Positions 36,688 to 49,269 of a stretch of 64,000 nucleotides of DNA are shown here, one piece after another. A program made the position numbers and the translations under genes. Under the pieces are notes generated by a model. That model did not search any database. It had not been told where the DNA came from and saw nothing but the letters and a program-made list of their open reading frames with translations. Location of the stretch: contig NW_026947544.1 of assembly GCF_034190915.1 (NCBI RefSeq), positions 2,020,001 to 2,084,000 of the forward strand, read 5' to 3'. Source of the stretch: Cavia porcellus (Eukaryota > Chordata > Mammalia > Rodentia > Caviidae). Position 1 is the first letter of the stretch. Every line of letters starts with the position of its first letter.

Positions 36688-37799
36688 AATATTAGGCATT
36701 TTAAAAAAAATTCTTTGGTTGGTTAAAAGAGGTTATTTCATTTTTAACACACACTCTTTCAGTGTATCTGTTGGCCATGTGTTGTTTTGCTTTTCTGCAT
36801 TACTGATTATACTCTAGTATATTTTGCTGTTGTAGGCTGGACCTGTCTTGATCATTGTCATCTGGGTTGCAAATACATGTATGCAGTGTGCTGAATGCTT
36901 TTTACACATTTGTAGCTAGTTAGGACTAGATTTTTTTTTTAAACCTGCAGATGTGTTAGCATTGTCATGTTGTGGCCCTTGTGTCTGGAGGCTTTTGCAG
37001 CCAGCTCAGTATTAGAGGCTGTTGGCTTATGGAGATATAGTACATGATAGACGTTGCCATCTGGTTATGGTTTGGGCTGCAGGTTACTTCTTTTGGGAAT
37101 GAATTCCCTAGGATGTGTTATCCTTCCTTGGAAGTAGCCTCCAGTGCTTTGTGCTTTGTAAAGATGACAGAGCTACTAAGGAATAAAAGGGACAAAAGGT
37201 TTCAGATTAGCATGTAGTATGGTACTGCAGAAGCCAGAAGGTGACTATCTAAAGCCTAGCTCAGATATCAGGTGAATCAGGTCCTCTTGTGGGGCTTCTG
37301 TGTGCTCAGCTGTGTAAGGCTGGAGTACTCCCTTGTAAGAGGAGATTGCTGCATCTTCTCTGTCTTGCTTGTACTTGCAAAGCAAGTTTGGTAATAGAAC
37401 TGGCTCTATGAGGAGTTTGGAAATGCTTGGTGTTCCCAGTAAGCCCAAATTGTCATACCTCCCTTTTTGCCCTGGTCAGCAGCAGGCCTGTGTCCTGGAG
37501 AAGACATGACTGTGTACTGCTCACCCTCGGGCCTCCTTATTTGGGTTCTTCCCTGGCCTGTGCCTTCTACTGTTTTCTGCCAGTGTCTCTGGCTGCAGTG
37601 TATTTATGTTAATTTTAGTGCACAGGTTATGCATACTATGTTAATTTTAGTGTAGAGGTTATGCATTTGTTTTCCTTGGGTAAGCCACCTGAAACCATTT
37701 GCTCTCTTTCAGGGTATAACTCTATCGAATTACAATGAAGGGAGCCATATTATTATAGATGTATGTCAAGAGGAAGGAACTTCTCAATTCCAGATCATT

Positions 37800-37900
37800 A
37801 TTATTATTTCTTATATTGAGATCACATCTTGCTATATAGCCCAGGCTGGTGTTGAATTCAAGAGCTAAGATCTCCCAAGGGGCTAGAGTTACAGATGATC
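37800..37900 (-). mobile_element. B1-like fragment
   Basis: The plus strand shows CTTGCTATATAGCCCAGGC, TGGTGTTGAATTCAAG and GCTAGAGTTACAGATGA. It is strongly diverged. Confidence 0.5.
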
Positions 37901-38324
37901 CAATTAATTTTGGATATTTGCCCCTTGGTAGACCTGTAAGTTTCTTTATAGTTTCCTAGCATAATACAAAAGACCAAAAGCACTGCAGTGGTATGTTGAA
38001 CTTTATGAATGACTGGACTCTGGCCTTAGACATATGCCTGAGTTTCTGGTAATAACTTGAGATTAGCCAGTTACATTCCAGCTAGGATGAAGTCAGTTTT
38101 GCCCTAACCCATAAATATTCTTCCTTTCTGACCCAAATTGCTTAATAGCCAACTGGTTTTGTTGCAGCCTGGGACCACATGTTCATCTTTAAATTTGCCA
38201 GCAGACCACACTCTGTGCAAGCCTAGATCTATCTGTCTCCTTTGGTCTGTTAACATCTTAGGACCTATCCTCATCTACTGAGACTGAGTTCTTCCAGAAT
38301 ATGTTCCAATAAAACTTTATTTCT

Positions 38325-38430
38325 GGGCTGGGGATTTAGCTTAGTGGCATAAGTGCCTGCTTTGCAAGCCAGTGGTTGTGAGTTTGATCTCTGGTACCGG
38401 TAAAAATACAAAAAATAAAAAACAAAAAAC
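38325..38430 (+). mobile_element. ID SINE with target duplication
   Basis: GGGCTGGGGATTTAGCTTAG, then GCCTGCTTTGCAAGC, then TCTGGTACCGGTAAAAA and an A-rich tail. It is flanked by AAAACTTTATTTCT on the left and AAAACTTTATTTAT on the right. Confidence 0.9.
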
Positions 38431-41149
38431 TTTATTTATAAAATCAGCAGTGGGAATTTGGTCCCACGCTCTAGTTTGCCATCCCCTAGTCTACAAAGCA
38501 AGACAGGTACTAATTTTCAGGGGGGACAGAAGATATTTGCATGGTGATAGAGTCTGTTGAGCTTTTAAAAGCTATGATTTTGTGACTTTGCAGCCTCTCT
38601 GAAGCTGCTTCTAAGAGCACTGGTCCATGCACATGTGAACCTGCTCCACATACTGTGTGCCTTTTGTAGTCCTGGCAATTAGAAGAGATGTTTGGCCTAG
38701 GGCTCCGGGACTGTTGTGACTGGTGGGATATGAACTGGTCTCTCTTGGGTTGGTGCCAGAGAGCACACAGTCTCGCTGTTTTTGCAGATGATGACAATTA
38801 GTGTGGGAGGAACATGCCAAGCTAAGGATTCAGACATCAGGAAAATAGTTTGTCAAGATTCAAATGTAGTGAGCAGGGAAGTGGGAGAGAAGAATTTGAG
38901 AGGGTAGGGCTATATGGCATCCATCCCTGCTTCAAGGCTTGCCTGGGAGTAGACTGGCAGCCAGTCCATCCCTCCCTGTTCCAATCTCTACCACATCTGG
39001 CCTTCTAATCTGTTAAACTTGAGTAGAGCGCAGCTCCCACTGGCCAAATCTTGGGGCCACACTGGAGGTTTTTCAGGCAGGGGAGAAAGAGTTGGAACAG
39101 ATTCTTAGAATGTGTCTACATAATATGGTCCCAGTGGGGTACTAGGGCAGTTGTCACAGATACAGACTAGGATCTAGGCATTTTTAATTACTGGACACTA
39201 ATCCCTCTAGAAGATAAGTCATCCACAAGTGGAATTTCTTTTTTACACTCCCCACCTCTCCACAAAGGATTTGATTATCAATCTGATTCAGCTTCATTAC
39301 TATTGGGCATCTAAGTGCCTGTAAGCAAGAAATGAAATCCCAAAGAAGATGCAGACCTTTGTAATTGTCTAGGAAGACACTGAATAAATAAAATCCATGT
39401 GATTTTTCCTAAAATAATTGCTTTTCCCATGTGACATAAGAATCCTGGAAGAGAGAGAGCATGTCAGGGGGCTGCTGTGGAGAGAAAAGCTTTAGTAGAG
39501 ATGGAATAGTAAGGAAACAGGCAAGAGAAAGATGATTCTGTACTTGTGTTCTTTCTCAAAGTGGGTTGTGCAGGACACAGAGTCTCCACATCACTCTGGT
39601 CCTTCAGAGGATAGCGCTCAGCCTGTGTCGTTTCCATGCCTGGAAACTGCTCCTGCAGAGCAGACAGCCCTTCCCCTGCTGGGACTTGTGGTCTAGGGAG
39701 TCTTGTGATAGATTGGTATTGCTGAGAAGGAAGTGGGAGGTGGCGATGCTGATACTGTTATTTACATATTCTAATGTATTCTTGTCCATCCTTCTGTGGG
39801 CTGATCCCCACGGCATGGCTGGCTCTTGGTACGCTCAGGCTCTGGAGCTTTACCCTGATGTCCCTTTTTCTCTATTTTACTATGGAATTTATTATGTGTT
39901 GCTGGAAGGGCCTCCTGCTCATGCTGGACGAGGAAAGCGGTGTCTGCCAGGGATTGCCCAGATGTGGGAGGCACTGTGAGACCACAGGGGCTCATTTAGG
40001 AGACTTCTCCATGGGGTGGGGTGGATATTTTCACCTCTCCACCATCTGACTTCTGTCCAGAAACCCAGAGGCCTAGTTGTACTTCAGCACCCACCAGCCC
40101 TGCCCATGACTGAAGGGCAGACATGCCCACAGACATGTCTGTGATTTCTAATAGTCATCTACCCTTTACAAGCTCACTTCTGTTTCCTTAAATTCGCAAC
40201 TGATGGTGTCCTTTGTAAATGCTACAGTCACATTGGTAATGTTGAACTCAAGGTGACGTTTGAGGGACGGTCCGCCTTCCCTGTTCATGGAATCTGTTTG
40301 GAAAGCCCCACCTCATACAGTAGATTCAGAAACAGCTCTGTCCATTGCTGCTGTGGACAGTATTCAGGTGGACAATGTGTTAGTGTATGACATGTCAGTG
40401 AGCACTTTCCGTGGATTTAGTTGAAAGGGGGAAGTACCTCAGTATTATTTTCAGTCACCTCTAACTTGCTGGTTGGCCTGCCTAAGGGATGCCTTTCCCA
40501 GCACCAAGGCCTGGGTGTTCTGCCTTGAGTGTGGTGTGTTGTGTTTGGGAAAGACATGTGTGGTGGCATTGCAGCTGGACCTGTTGCACCAAAGACCGGC
40601 CCTTTTGTCTTCGGTACTTAGCACAGTGCCTGCCTCATTAGGACACCACAGAGCTCCTCCTCCTCCCCTCTGTGGACTTTGTGTGTCTCTGACTCCCATA
40701 GCCATACCATACTGGAGTCGCCCATGCAGATCATGTACCAGCGAGGACAGAAACTTTCATAGACACACCTGCTGGCCGGATCTCAGAGTCTGGCACAGGA
40801 TGGATCCTGATTGGAAATGCCTGCCCCATACAGCCCCAAATAGACAAAGCTAGACAGAGCCCTCAGGCACCAGAATTCTTCACAGCATTGGACCTATAGT
40901 AGCTGAGATCCTGTCATTGACACCAAGAGAAGAGAGGGGCCTGGGATGTGTCTTCCTTAAGGCATCCAGAAGACTTGAGAATTCCCCCATCCTTCTTGGT
41001 AAAGGGAATTGTAAACCCTGTCTGCAGGAAACAGTGAATTAAACAGCGATATTGGAGCAACCCTGAATGGTTAGCTCTGCCTGGAGTGTTTGAACATGAG
41101 TGGTTTCACTGAGTTGGCCACTAGGTCTTGAAAAAACTCTGCTCTTCTC

Positions 41150-41254
41150 GGGGCAAAGTTTAGCTCAGCGGCATAAGTACCTGCCTTGCAAGCAGGCGGT
41201 CATGAGTTCGATCCCTGGTACCGATAAAAATGAAAAAGACAAAAAAAAAAAAAA
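41150..41254 (+). mobile_element. ID SINE with 20-bp target duplication
   Basis: TTTAGCTCAGCGGCATAAGT, GCCTTGCAAGCAGGCGG, GAGTTCGATCCCTGGTACCG and an A-rich tail. Flanks at 41130-41149 and 41255-41274 agree at 19 of 20 bases (core AAAAAACTCTG / ATCTTCTC with one change). Confidence 0.95.
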
Positions 41255-42157
41255 GAAAAAACTCTGATCTTCTCATGAAAACTGTGCATGGTGACTGATG
41301 GTGCTGGCCAGCAAGAAGTGTGTCTCTGCCACAGGTGATTGCACAGCATGATGGTGTAACAGCCTGCCATGTGGCCCAAGAAGATGCTTCAGTCCAAGGG
41401 GAGCATGTGTAGTGAAGAATGAGACAGGGACAGTTGGGCAGGACTGAGGGCCTGGGTGGTACAGAGCCAGCTGTGCACAGATGCAGCCTAGTGGGGAACA
41501 GAAAGAAGACCTGAAGTCCAATGACTCTAGGGAGAATGTAGTGAACAGATGGAGTCTGAAAGTAAAACAGCCACCTCTGATGTATTAAAACCTGGCATGT
41601 GGATCTGATCCCCTTCCCCCATAGCAGGATTAGACACTTCGATTTGAATAATAGGGATGGTGATGGAGTTCAAGAGTGTAGACTCTTTTTGGCAGAGGTT
41701 TCTGTCCAGTAACAGTGTATTGTGCTTTGGGCAGCATTGAAGACAGCCCTTCCCAAGGGCTGGTCCTCCTAGATACCTTGTTTAGTCCAGTCCCCATTAG
41801 GGGACCTAGGTTCTGCAGCTATGGCCCATCCACTGAGGGCCACTGAGGATGGGGGCTAGTGCTCTGCTGGACAGGCAGCCTTTCAGAACCTCTGCTGTTG
41901 CCAGGAGCCTGCCCAGCTCACCTCTCCCCACTGAGAGCTGTATTGCTGTCTCTGGTAATATGTTATTAGCATGTTTTGCATTGAATGAATGAGGGAGTCA
42001 GCCTGAATATCAATTGCCAGGATCCTAGATACAGCTGCCTTTCAGAATCCTTTGTGTGGCTTCCCTCCCTGTCCAGGCACTTTCTTGCTTTTTTGGTGGA
42101 TGCACAGAATCCTTAAATCCTTCCTTTCTCTTGCTTTCTCTTGTCTCTGGACCTGCT

Positions 42158-42257
42158 TCTTTTTTTTTTTTTTTTTTTTTTTTTTGTACTGGGAATTGAA
42201 CTCACGGCCTCATACTTGCAAGGCAGGTGCTTATACCACTGAGCTAAATCCCCTACC
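42158..42257 (-). mobile_element. ID SINE with target duplication
   Basis: A long poly-T, then GTACTGGGAATTGAACTCAC, GCAAGGCAGGTGCTTATACC and TGAGCTAAATCCCC. Flanking repeats CTGGACCTGCT (42147) and CTGGACCTACT (42258) mark the target. Confidence 0.9.
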
Positions 42258-42812
42258 CTGGACCTACTATTAAGGTTTTTTAGTTTTTTTTTTTTTTAAT
42301 TTTTAAAAGTATAGAAAAGGTCTATATATATTATGCATGCATGCAGAGACAAGGTCTAGACAATCTCATCACAGACACTTATACAACACACACATTACTG
42401 CGATGAATGTAGCAGGTCAGAGCCAGACTCCTTTGTACACTGAGCAGTGGATTGCAAGCACACACATGCCCCCAGTGGCAAGTGAAACACAGCTACAGGT
42501 ATTGAAGACCTTGGGAGATTGTACAAGTCTGTGCTGACAAAAATACAGCATGAGCAAAAAAGTGGTGCCAGAATGACAAGAACATAAAGACATTGCACAT
42601 AGAACACAGCACACAGAAAAAAAGTTTTGGAATTTAAAGGATATGTGCCTCTACCCATATATGCAGCCTCCCACTGAGTTTCTAAGTATGATTGACAGGG
42701 ATGATTGACAGGATGCTGTGTCATCTCAGGGGCTCACAATATGCATGTCTGTCCCAGAATTCACCCTGCTCTTATTTATGAGCGGTAGTACATAAACCCA
42801 CTCATAAGGTTT

Positions 42813-42922
42813 GTTTTGGGTTTTTTTTTTTTTTTTTGGTGGTACTGGGGATCGAAATCAGCACCTCACCTTTGCTAGGCAGGTGCTTACGCTACTGAGC
42901 TAAATCCCCAGCTCCGAGGACC
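42813..42922 (-). mobile_element. ID SINE with 12-bp target duplication
   Basis: Poly-T, GGTACTGGGGATCGAAATCA, GCAGGTGCTTACGC and TGAGCTAAATCCCCAGCTC, flanked by CTCATAAGGTTT at 42801-42812 and 42923-42934. Confidence 0.92.
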
Positions 42923-43217
42923 CTCATAAGGTTTTTAAGTAGGGTGAACGTGACTGAAGATCAGGCCAGGGGATCTACTGCCCTGTGCTGTCACTCAGCC
43001 TACTAGATGTCTGGTACGAGAGTTTGTGTTCCCTAAAATTGGAGAATGAGTTTTAGGAATAGCAGAGATTAGGAGCAGAATATATTTATTGAGAGAAAAA
43101 AAGCATGTCTGAGAGAGACAGAAGGGGTCCCAAGTGGGTTGCCAAAGACTGTCTTTTCTAGGGACTTTATAGAGCAAAACCACAAAGTGAGGCAGGTCTA
43201 CGGTGAGGAAAAGTGGA

Positions 43218-44549
43218 GCCTTATAAAGTTTCCACTCATTAATTGGAATGGTTTTATTCTGGGCTGTTTGATTGTATTGTCTGTGATGATATGAACAGCT
43301 ATTTTGAAGAAAACAAGACATCATAATAGCTAGTGCTGATTTAGTATCATCTTGTTTTGAAGTCCCATCAAATTGTTGTTCTTCTGTCTCCAATGCTTTT
43401 ATCATGTTGTATCTTATTGGATTTTATTATATGTGATAGTAAACAAAAAATTTTTATAGGCAAAGAGATAATATAGAAACTATTGTTCGTTTTCTGTTAG
43501 TTGGTTCTAAATACCTTGTAATACTTTCATCCTCTTGAATGTTCTTTCACACTGTCTTGATATGTTTGATGCTATAGTATACGAAGTTATACTCAAATAT
43601 TTCAAGGAAAGAGACACTATGGAAACTACTGTTAAGTCGGGTTATCTTGTGGTGAAACATTACGTTGCTTAAGTTCTGTTCTGACCTGTATTGTTATGTT
43701 GTTATGTCCTCTTTTATCTCAATCTCTCCCCTTTTTAAAAAAGTTATTTATTATTTTTTTAATTAAGGGAAAAAGTTTTTTAAAAATTAGCAGGATATAT
43801 TATAATAACTTTTTTGATTTCCTATTAAGTCAATTTGAAGCCCCACATTGCTCTCACCATCTTGTTTTGACTGATTTTATTCTGTTCTGTTTGATATTAT
43901 CAATTTTGAGGGTATAGGCAACTACTTTGAAGGCAGTAAGATTCACTATGATACCCACTCTGGTTTAACTATTATTTTCTTTTGAAGTTCAGTAATGTCT
44001 CCAATGTTTAGGTTTTATTGGTTTTGTTCTGTACTGTTTTGTTCAATTTTATTATACCTGATGTTAAAGGCAATTCTTTTTAAAGTAACAAGAGGCATTA
44101 TGGTAACCATCGTTGATTACCTTGTACTCTGTTTTTACATCATAAACTATGTCCATCCTTTGTTTTGACCGACTTCTACTTTGTTTTGTCACATTTGGTT
44201 TTATTCTCTTCCAAAAGAACTGTGGGAGTAATAAAACCCAAAATGTAAAAGTGTTATTTTAAAAAAGAGAAAAAGAAAGTGCTCTAAAGAACACAACTGC
44301 AAGTGTGTGTAAAATAGATTACCATATTGCTAAGTTTTTGTTGGAACACAGCTGTTTGCATTCTCACTGTTAGAATGTCCACTTTGTATGCTTGATTTTG
44401 TGACTTGAGCAACTATTTTTAGGATGACAATATGTGGTCTAATAACTAATGATTTCTTACTTTTTTTTAAATTCTGTATTGCTTGTACCCTTTTATGGTT
44501 TTGTTTTGTTTTATTTTCTTTAAGTAAAAAAAATAAAAGCTCAAAAAAA
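43218..44549 (+). mobile_element. 5'-truncated LINE-1 (3' UTR only)
   Basis: Starts GCCTTATAAAGTTTCCACTC, matching the L1 3' UTR from about 4375, and runs through the repeated 3' UTR units to an A-rich end at 44527-44549. GAAAAGTGGA directly precedes it (43208-43217) and directly follows it (44550-44559), giving a 10-bp target duplication. Compared with the copy at 4.4 kb it keeps an extra segment of roughly 300 bp near 43270-43570. Confidence 0.88.
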
Positions 44550-44603
44550 GAAAAGTGGAAACTCACAAGATGGGCATGAAGTGGGACAGAACTATGTTCA
44601 ATT

Positions 44604-44710
44604 GTGCTCGCTTCTGCAGCACATATACTAAAATTGGAACAATACAGAGAAGATTAGCATGGCCCCTGCGCAAGGATGACACGCAAATTTGTGAAACGTT
44701 CCATATTTTT
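44604..44710 (+). pseudogene. U6 snRNA retrocopy (5' half of a U6-L1 chimera)
   Basis: GTGCTCGCTTCTGCAGCACA at 44604 begins a full-length U6 sequence, and CCATATTTTT at 44701-44710 ends it. By eye it differs from canonical U6 at four positions (near nt 12, 38, 88 and 93), some of them CpG sites. The upstream DNA is ordinary intron sequence with no TATA or proximal sequence element at the expected spacing. U6 is joined without a gap to L1 3' UTR sequence, so this is a retrotransposed pseudogene and not a functional snRNA gene. Confidence 0.95.
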
Positions 44711-45609
44711 TTATCTCAATCTCTCCCTTATTCATTAAAAAAATTATTTAGTTATTTTTTATGTTTTTTTTTAATTAAGGGGAAAAATTTTTTAAATTAG
44801 CAGGATATCTAATGGTAACTTTTTTTGATTTCCTATTAACTTGTTTTGAAGTCCTGTAATACTCCCACTATCTTGTTGTGACTGATCAGACTCTGTTCCA
44901 TTCTGTATGATAGTATCAAGTTTGTGGGTATAGGCAACTACTTTGAAGGCAATAAGATTCACTAAGATGCCCATTCTGGTTTGACTATTGTCTCCTTTGG
45001 AAGTCCTGTGATGTTGACAATGCTTAAGTTTTGTTGGTCTTGTTCTCTACTGTTTTGTTCAACTTTATAATACCTAATGAGATATACAATTTTTAAGGAA
45101 ACAAGAGACATTATGGTAACCATTGTTGATAACCTTGTACTCTGTTTTTACATCATGTACTATGTCTATCCTTGGTTTTGACTGACAGCTTTATTTTGCC
45201 ATATTTGACTTTATTCTCTCCCAAAAAAAAAAAAAGTAATAAGAACTAAGGAGTAATAAACCCAAAATGTGTAAATTTTGTTGTGAAAAAGAGAGGGAAA
45301 AAAGTGCTGTAAAGGATACAACAGCAAGTGTGTTTAGGGGTGTTAAATAGCTGACCATATTAATGTTTTTGGTTGAACACAACTGTTTGCAGTCTCACTG
45401 TTTGAATGTCCACTTTGTATGCTTTGATACTATGACTTGAGCAACTATCTCTAAGATGATAATATGTAATCTATTAACTGTTGATTTCTTACTGTTTTTT
45501 TTTTGTAGTTCTGTATTACTTGTACCCTTACACCGCTTTGTTTTGTTTTGTCTTTTCTCTTTTTCCTTTTAAATAAAATTTTTAAAAAATATTTAACGGT
45601 AAAAAAATA
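44604..45609 (+). mobile_element. U6 snRNA-LINE-1 chimeric retrotransposon copy
   Basis: U6 (44604-44710) is fused directly to an L1 3' UTR (44711 to about 45590), beginning at ATCTCAATCTCTCCCTTATT, which corresponds to about 4596 in the left-end L1. It ends with AAATAAAATTTTTAAAAAAT and an A-rich tail. The insert is bracketed by AGAACTATGTTCAATT (44588-44603) and AGAACTACGTTCAATT (45610-45625), a 16-bp duplication with one mismatch. This is the expected product of a template jump from L1 RNA to U6 RNA during target-primed reverse transcription. Confidence 0.93.
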
Positions 45610-46024
45610 AGAACTACGTTCAATTAATAAGATTAATTGCTTCAGTAAAACTGATTAAATCAGGAACAGATGGGGAAGCATGTTACATAGCAGGTGGTAG
45701 CAAGCATGCATGCTTAACAGAGCAGTGACTCTCTGTAGCGGTTGGGATGCCAACTCCTGGCTTCCTCAGGGTAATGGGGACCTATTTAGAATATCAGTCC
45801 TTAGGATGTGGTGCATTTGCTTGATCTTTTGTCTTGAGGCCTGGCCCATACCAGAAGATGTCTTTCTCCTCCAAGGTTGCAAGGTATTTGGATCTTCTGC
45901 ACTGGCTACTTTGAGGGCCCAGCCCTGTCTGACTGCCTAGAATATTTCTATCTAACTCAGCTGCCTGTAACAGAAGGTGAAATGACCCTCGGGTGCTTTT
46001 CAAACTTGTGAGTGGATGAGAGTG

Positions 46025-46065
46025 ATTTCCTCACACACACACCCCCCCACACACACAGACACACC
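46025..46065. repeat. (CA)n/(C)n microsatellite
   Basis: CACACACAC and CCCCCCCACA tracts, followed by ACAC-rich DNA. Confidence 0.8.
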
Positions 46066-48034
46066 CCAGAATGAAGGTCTATTTGTACATAGCACACACA
46101 TCTATACACGTGTACAGTGCAGGCACACACATTTGTATGCATTGTATACATTCATTTGTATACATTTGTACAAATATACACAACATAGTTGTATAGCATA
46201 TGTACCTCCATACATGCACACAGTCATCTCCACTTGAAGGTATATCTACATACCATGCACACATATTCCTTATCTACACAGTCCTCTTTTGGAACCTGTT
46301 AGGTACGAGATTGCAGTATGAACCTAACAATACCCTAGATTCCCATTTCTCAGCCCTTTCAAATCACATATGCCTCTAGGTAAACAAAGGCACTTAGATT
46401 CTATCCCAAATGGAAACTTGTTTGATTTTCTGTCAGTATGGTGTGGTAGCTATTAAATAATATAAAGATGCCAGGTCTCTTTAGATTGATCTGTGGATAC
46501 TAGATTGCAGAGTTGGAATAGGAGGAAAACTGTTCAGGCGCACCTCCACTTTCTGGAAAAAGAACAAAGAAAAAGAAGTGTGGAGACATCTCTTGAGGTG
46601 TGCTTTTCAGAATCCGTCATCAGTTTGACAGTATACTAATCCTCTCTTTTGTGGCCCAGCAGCTACTCAATTGAGTATTGTTCTCTGAGTCATCCTTTGT
46701 TGTGTCTGAGCTGAAGAGTGGTTATTTTTGATGGACATTAATAGGAGGGGTGCACTCAGAGTGAGTGCCAGCAGAAATGAAAAAAGTGACACTAGCAGGG
46801 AGAGAAGTGGCCCTAGGGATTGAGGAGACAAGGGATGGAGTGAAGTAGCTTAGGCCTCTGGTTTTGGAAACATGTGCCCTGTCCAAGATGGCTGTCATTG
46901 GGGCGTCCACAACATGGTTGACAGAGTGCTGTGTGCATAGGATCTTTCCCAGAATACAGTGGGTTATTACACACGTGATTTGCAGCTCCTATGTAAGAAC
47001 TGTTAATGAATTTGGAGCAAGGAAGGGTCATTGTGGTTCAAGCAAGTGTATCTAACAGACTAGACTGGAGCTTTAGGGATTTCCTGGGTCTTTTTGTTTT
47101 TTTATCCTTGGTCTGTTGCTCAAATTCGGGTGAGGGAAGTGGGTGTGGTTTCACATCCCAATTGTACGGTCTTTAATAGTGTAGTTGCAGCTAGTGGAGC
47201 TCTTTTGTATTCTTCCAGATGTTGAGGACTTCAGCTCCTGGCTGTAGGGGTTTATTCCCTGGCTCTCTTGCTGCTGTGCAGACTCAGGGAACCTTGGCAC
47301 CAGGCCCGGGCTTGGTCTGTGCCAGAGCATCTGTAAAGGCTACCTACTACCCAACTGCAGCAGGACATAGGCTGGCCTCTGCCTCTGTTCTGCACCCAGT
47401 GTTGCAGACCCATCTGTAGCACTGACAACACACATATTGATCATCACCAGATGGTACAAGGACAGGAGGGACAGGCAGGTGCTTCTGCAGGCTGCAGCCG
47501 GTCCTGGAGTGAGGCACTGGTGTGCTGTGTAGGACCAGGCATCCTCTGTTCTGCTGCTTACTGAATGGGTTGTATCTTTTCTTGGTGCTTGAGCTTATCT
47601 CTGGTTCTCCATTTGCTTCCTGGGGTTTTGTTGATGAGTCCTTGTGCTCCCCACTCAGTGGGTAGGACTTAGGGTCTTGTGTGTCGTAGGCAAGTGCCTT
47701 TCTCCTGAGGTGTACACTCCAGTGCTCGTATGTCATTTTGTAAAAAAATAAAAGCAGTTCTTACCTTAAATTAGAAGATTGTTTTGTTAACTTTGGGCCT
47801 GGAAGTGACGCTCAGGCAAAACCATGCAGTGGGCTAACTTGTGCTGGTATCACGTTGGAGCCCGTATACTTTAGTAGTGACATAGATAAGCACATGCATG
47901 AAGCCTGCACACATGTGGGGGATGCATGTATGTAAGTGTGTGTACATATATGTGATGTGGTAAAGTTGTGAGCAGATTCACAGGTCATCTCTGCTTCCAG
48001 AAGAAGTGACCGTTTTCTTGTCATGAGACTTTTT

Positions 48035-48122
48035 GTGAGTGCTAGGTGATGTGCATCAGGATTTGAACCCAGGGCCTTGCACTTTTCAGGCAGGTACTAT
48101 ACCACTGAGCTACAGCCCTAGT
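48035..48122 (-). mobile_element. ID SINE (old)
   Basis: The plus strand has GGATTTGAACCCAGGGCC, AGGCAGGTACTATACCACTG and AGCTACAGCCCTAG. Confidence 0.65.
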
Positions 48123-48588
48123 ACATTATTGGATTTTAAAGATTTGTGACTGAATTGATTCCTAGTCCATCTAAAGATGATGCACCCCAGTGTCTATGGC
48201 AGTTTCTGAGAAGCAGTATAAGAATACTGCAACTGGAATGAAATAGTTCTCAGTACAGCTATAAATTTTCACATTGTTTTCCACAATTTTGTGTAATTTT
48301 TGAAACTAAAAGAACATAGTAGGTGTGTGTATGTATCTGTATTTGATGTATGTGTAGGTCTTGTTTCATGCTTTAGTTCCTTGTATAACATACCTTGTAC
48401 AGTGTCGTATTATCTGTAGTGTGAGAGGAATGCCACCTTGCATTGTTGTGGACACGGGTCTGGGAAAGTATAACTTGATTTAACACCTTTAGTGACTCCA
48501 AGGGATTGTCACGACATGGGTCCAGTCCCACACTGGGAAAGGGTGTCTGGTGGAACCTGTGGCTGACTTTTATTTGTTCTTCCTCTAG

Positions 48589-49269
48589 GCAAGCAGATGC
48601 CCAACATTCTGAGGCCAGTCCAGCAGCACAGCAGGACCCACCAAAGCAGAGTGCATGGCCTTTGTCTGCGGTGTCCAGTGCAGCTCCAACTCAGGAAACC
48701 CCCGAACTGCCCCGAGAGGGCAGGGGTCGAGCAGGGACCCTGCCCCGGGATTATAGGTACTCGGAGGAGAATATGCTTGCACACTTGGGACTGCAAATGC
48801 AGGGTGCCTCCTCACCCTTGCAAGTTCAGGGACAGGACTCAGTGAGTCCTGCTGCAGTGCAATGCCCAGTAAGCACTGCTGCACCTCCCAAGAGACCAGC
48901 CCCACAGAGGCCTCCACCACCCAAGCACGAGCCCGGGAAGCACAGGACCCCGGACACAGCCCCTGCAGATGTTCGCCCGGCTGTCCTGCCACCTGTGCCC
49001 CTGAATGCTGCTACAGCCTGCCTAGCCTTGTCCTGTAGCCCCTCCACGTTGAGCAGTACTCAGACCCAAGACACCTTGAAGACCACTGCGTGTGAGCGAG
49101 ATAGCCAGCATATGAAAGAGGACCCACTGCCAGAAGTGCTGCCTTCCTCCAAATTTCAGCATTTGAAGGCATTCGCCATGGAAACCTCTCGATCCCCCTC
49201 ACCTCAGTTTGCCCCCCAGAAGCTGACAGACCAGCCCCCACTCCTCATCCACAATGAGCATTCAACAAG
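48589..49269 (+). CDS. Shroom2: Shroom2 exon (second proline-rich region)
   Basis: 681 bp, entered on the third base of an Arg codon and left after two bases of another. The acceptor is TTGTTCTTCCTCTAG and the donor ACAAG followed by GTATTG, a weaker donor than the others. The translation starts [15 protein letters not shown] and contains [20 protein letters not shown] near 48706-48765. A proline-rich [16 protein letters not shown] follows near 48895-48942. The end reads [19 protein letters not shown], then [11 protein letters not shown]. These match human SHROOM2 in order. Proline-rich and Ser-Pro motifs suggest SH3/WW or kinase contacts, which is inferred. The reading frame is open upstream to 48506 by chance; the true border is the splice site. 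Confidence 0.96.

Larger units (their letters stand above)
34513..43207. other. Shroom2 30-kb intron, third part
   Basis: Contains a TA/ACAT microsatellite (35690-35762), short tandem duplications near 35320-35350 and 37595-37665, an old ID (36611-36687), a B1 trace (37800-37900) and four younger IDs (38325-38430, 41150-41254, 42158-42257, 42813-42922). No exon or recognisable gene is present. Confidence 0.65.
45626..48588. other. Shroom2 30-kb intron, last part
   Basis: Unique intron sequence with a CA-rich microsatellite (46025-46065), CATA-rich DNA to about 46250 and an old ID (48035-48122, minus). No exon is recognised. Confidence 0.65.

Noticed and set aside
44604..44710. Functional U6 snRNA gene
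   Set aside because: Mutated at several positions, no upstream snRNA promoter, fused to L1 sequence and flanked by a retrotransposition target duplication.
48506..48588. ATG at 48506 as an alternative Shroom2 start
   Set aside because: The frame is open only by chance across the intron end. A strong acceptor at 48588/48589 fits phase and homology, and residues before it do not match the family.
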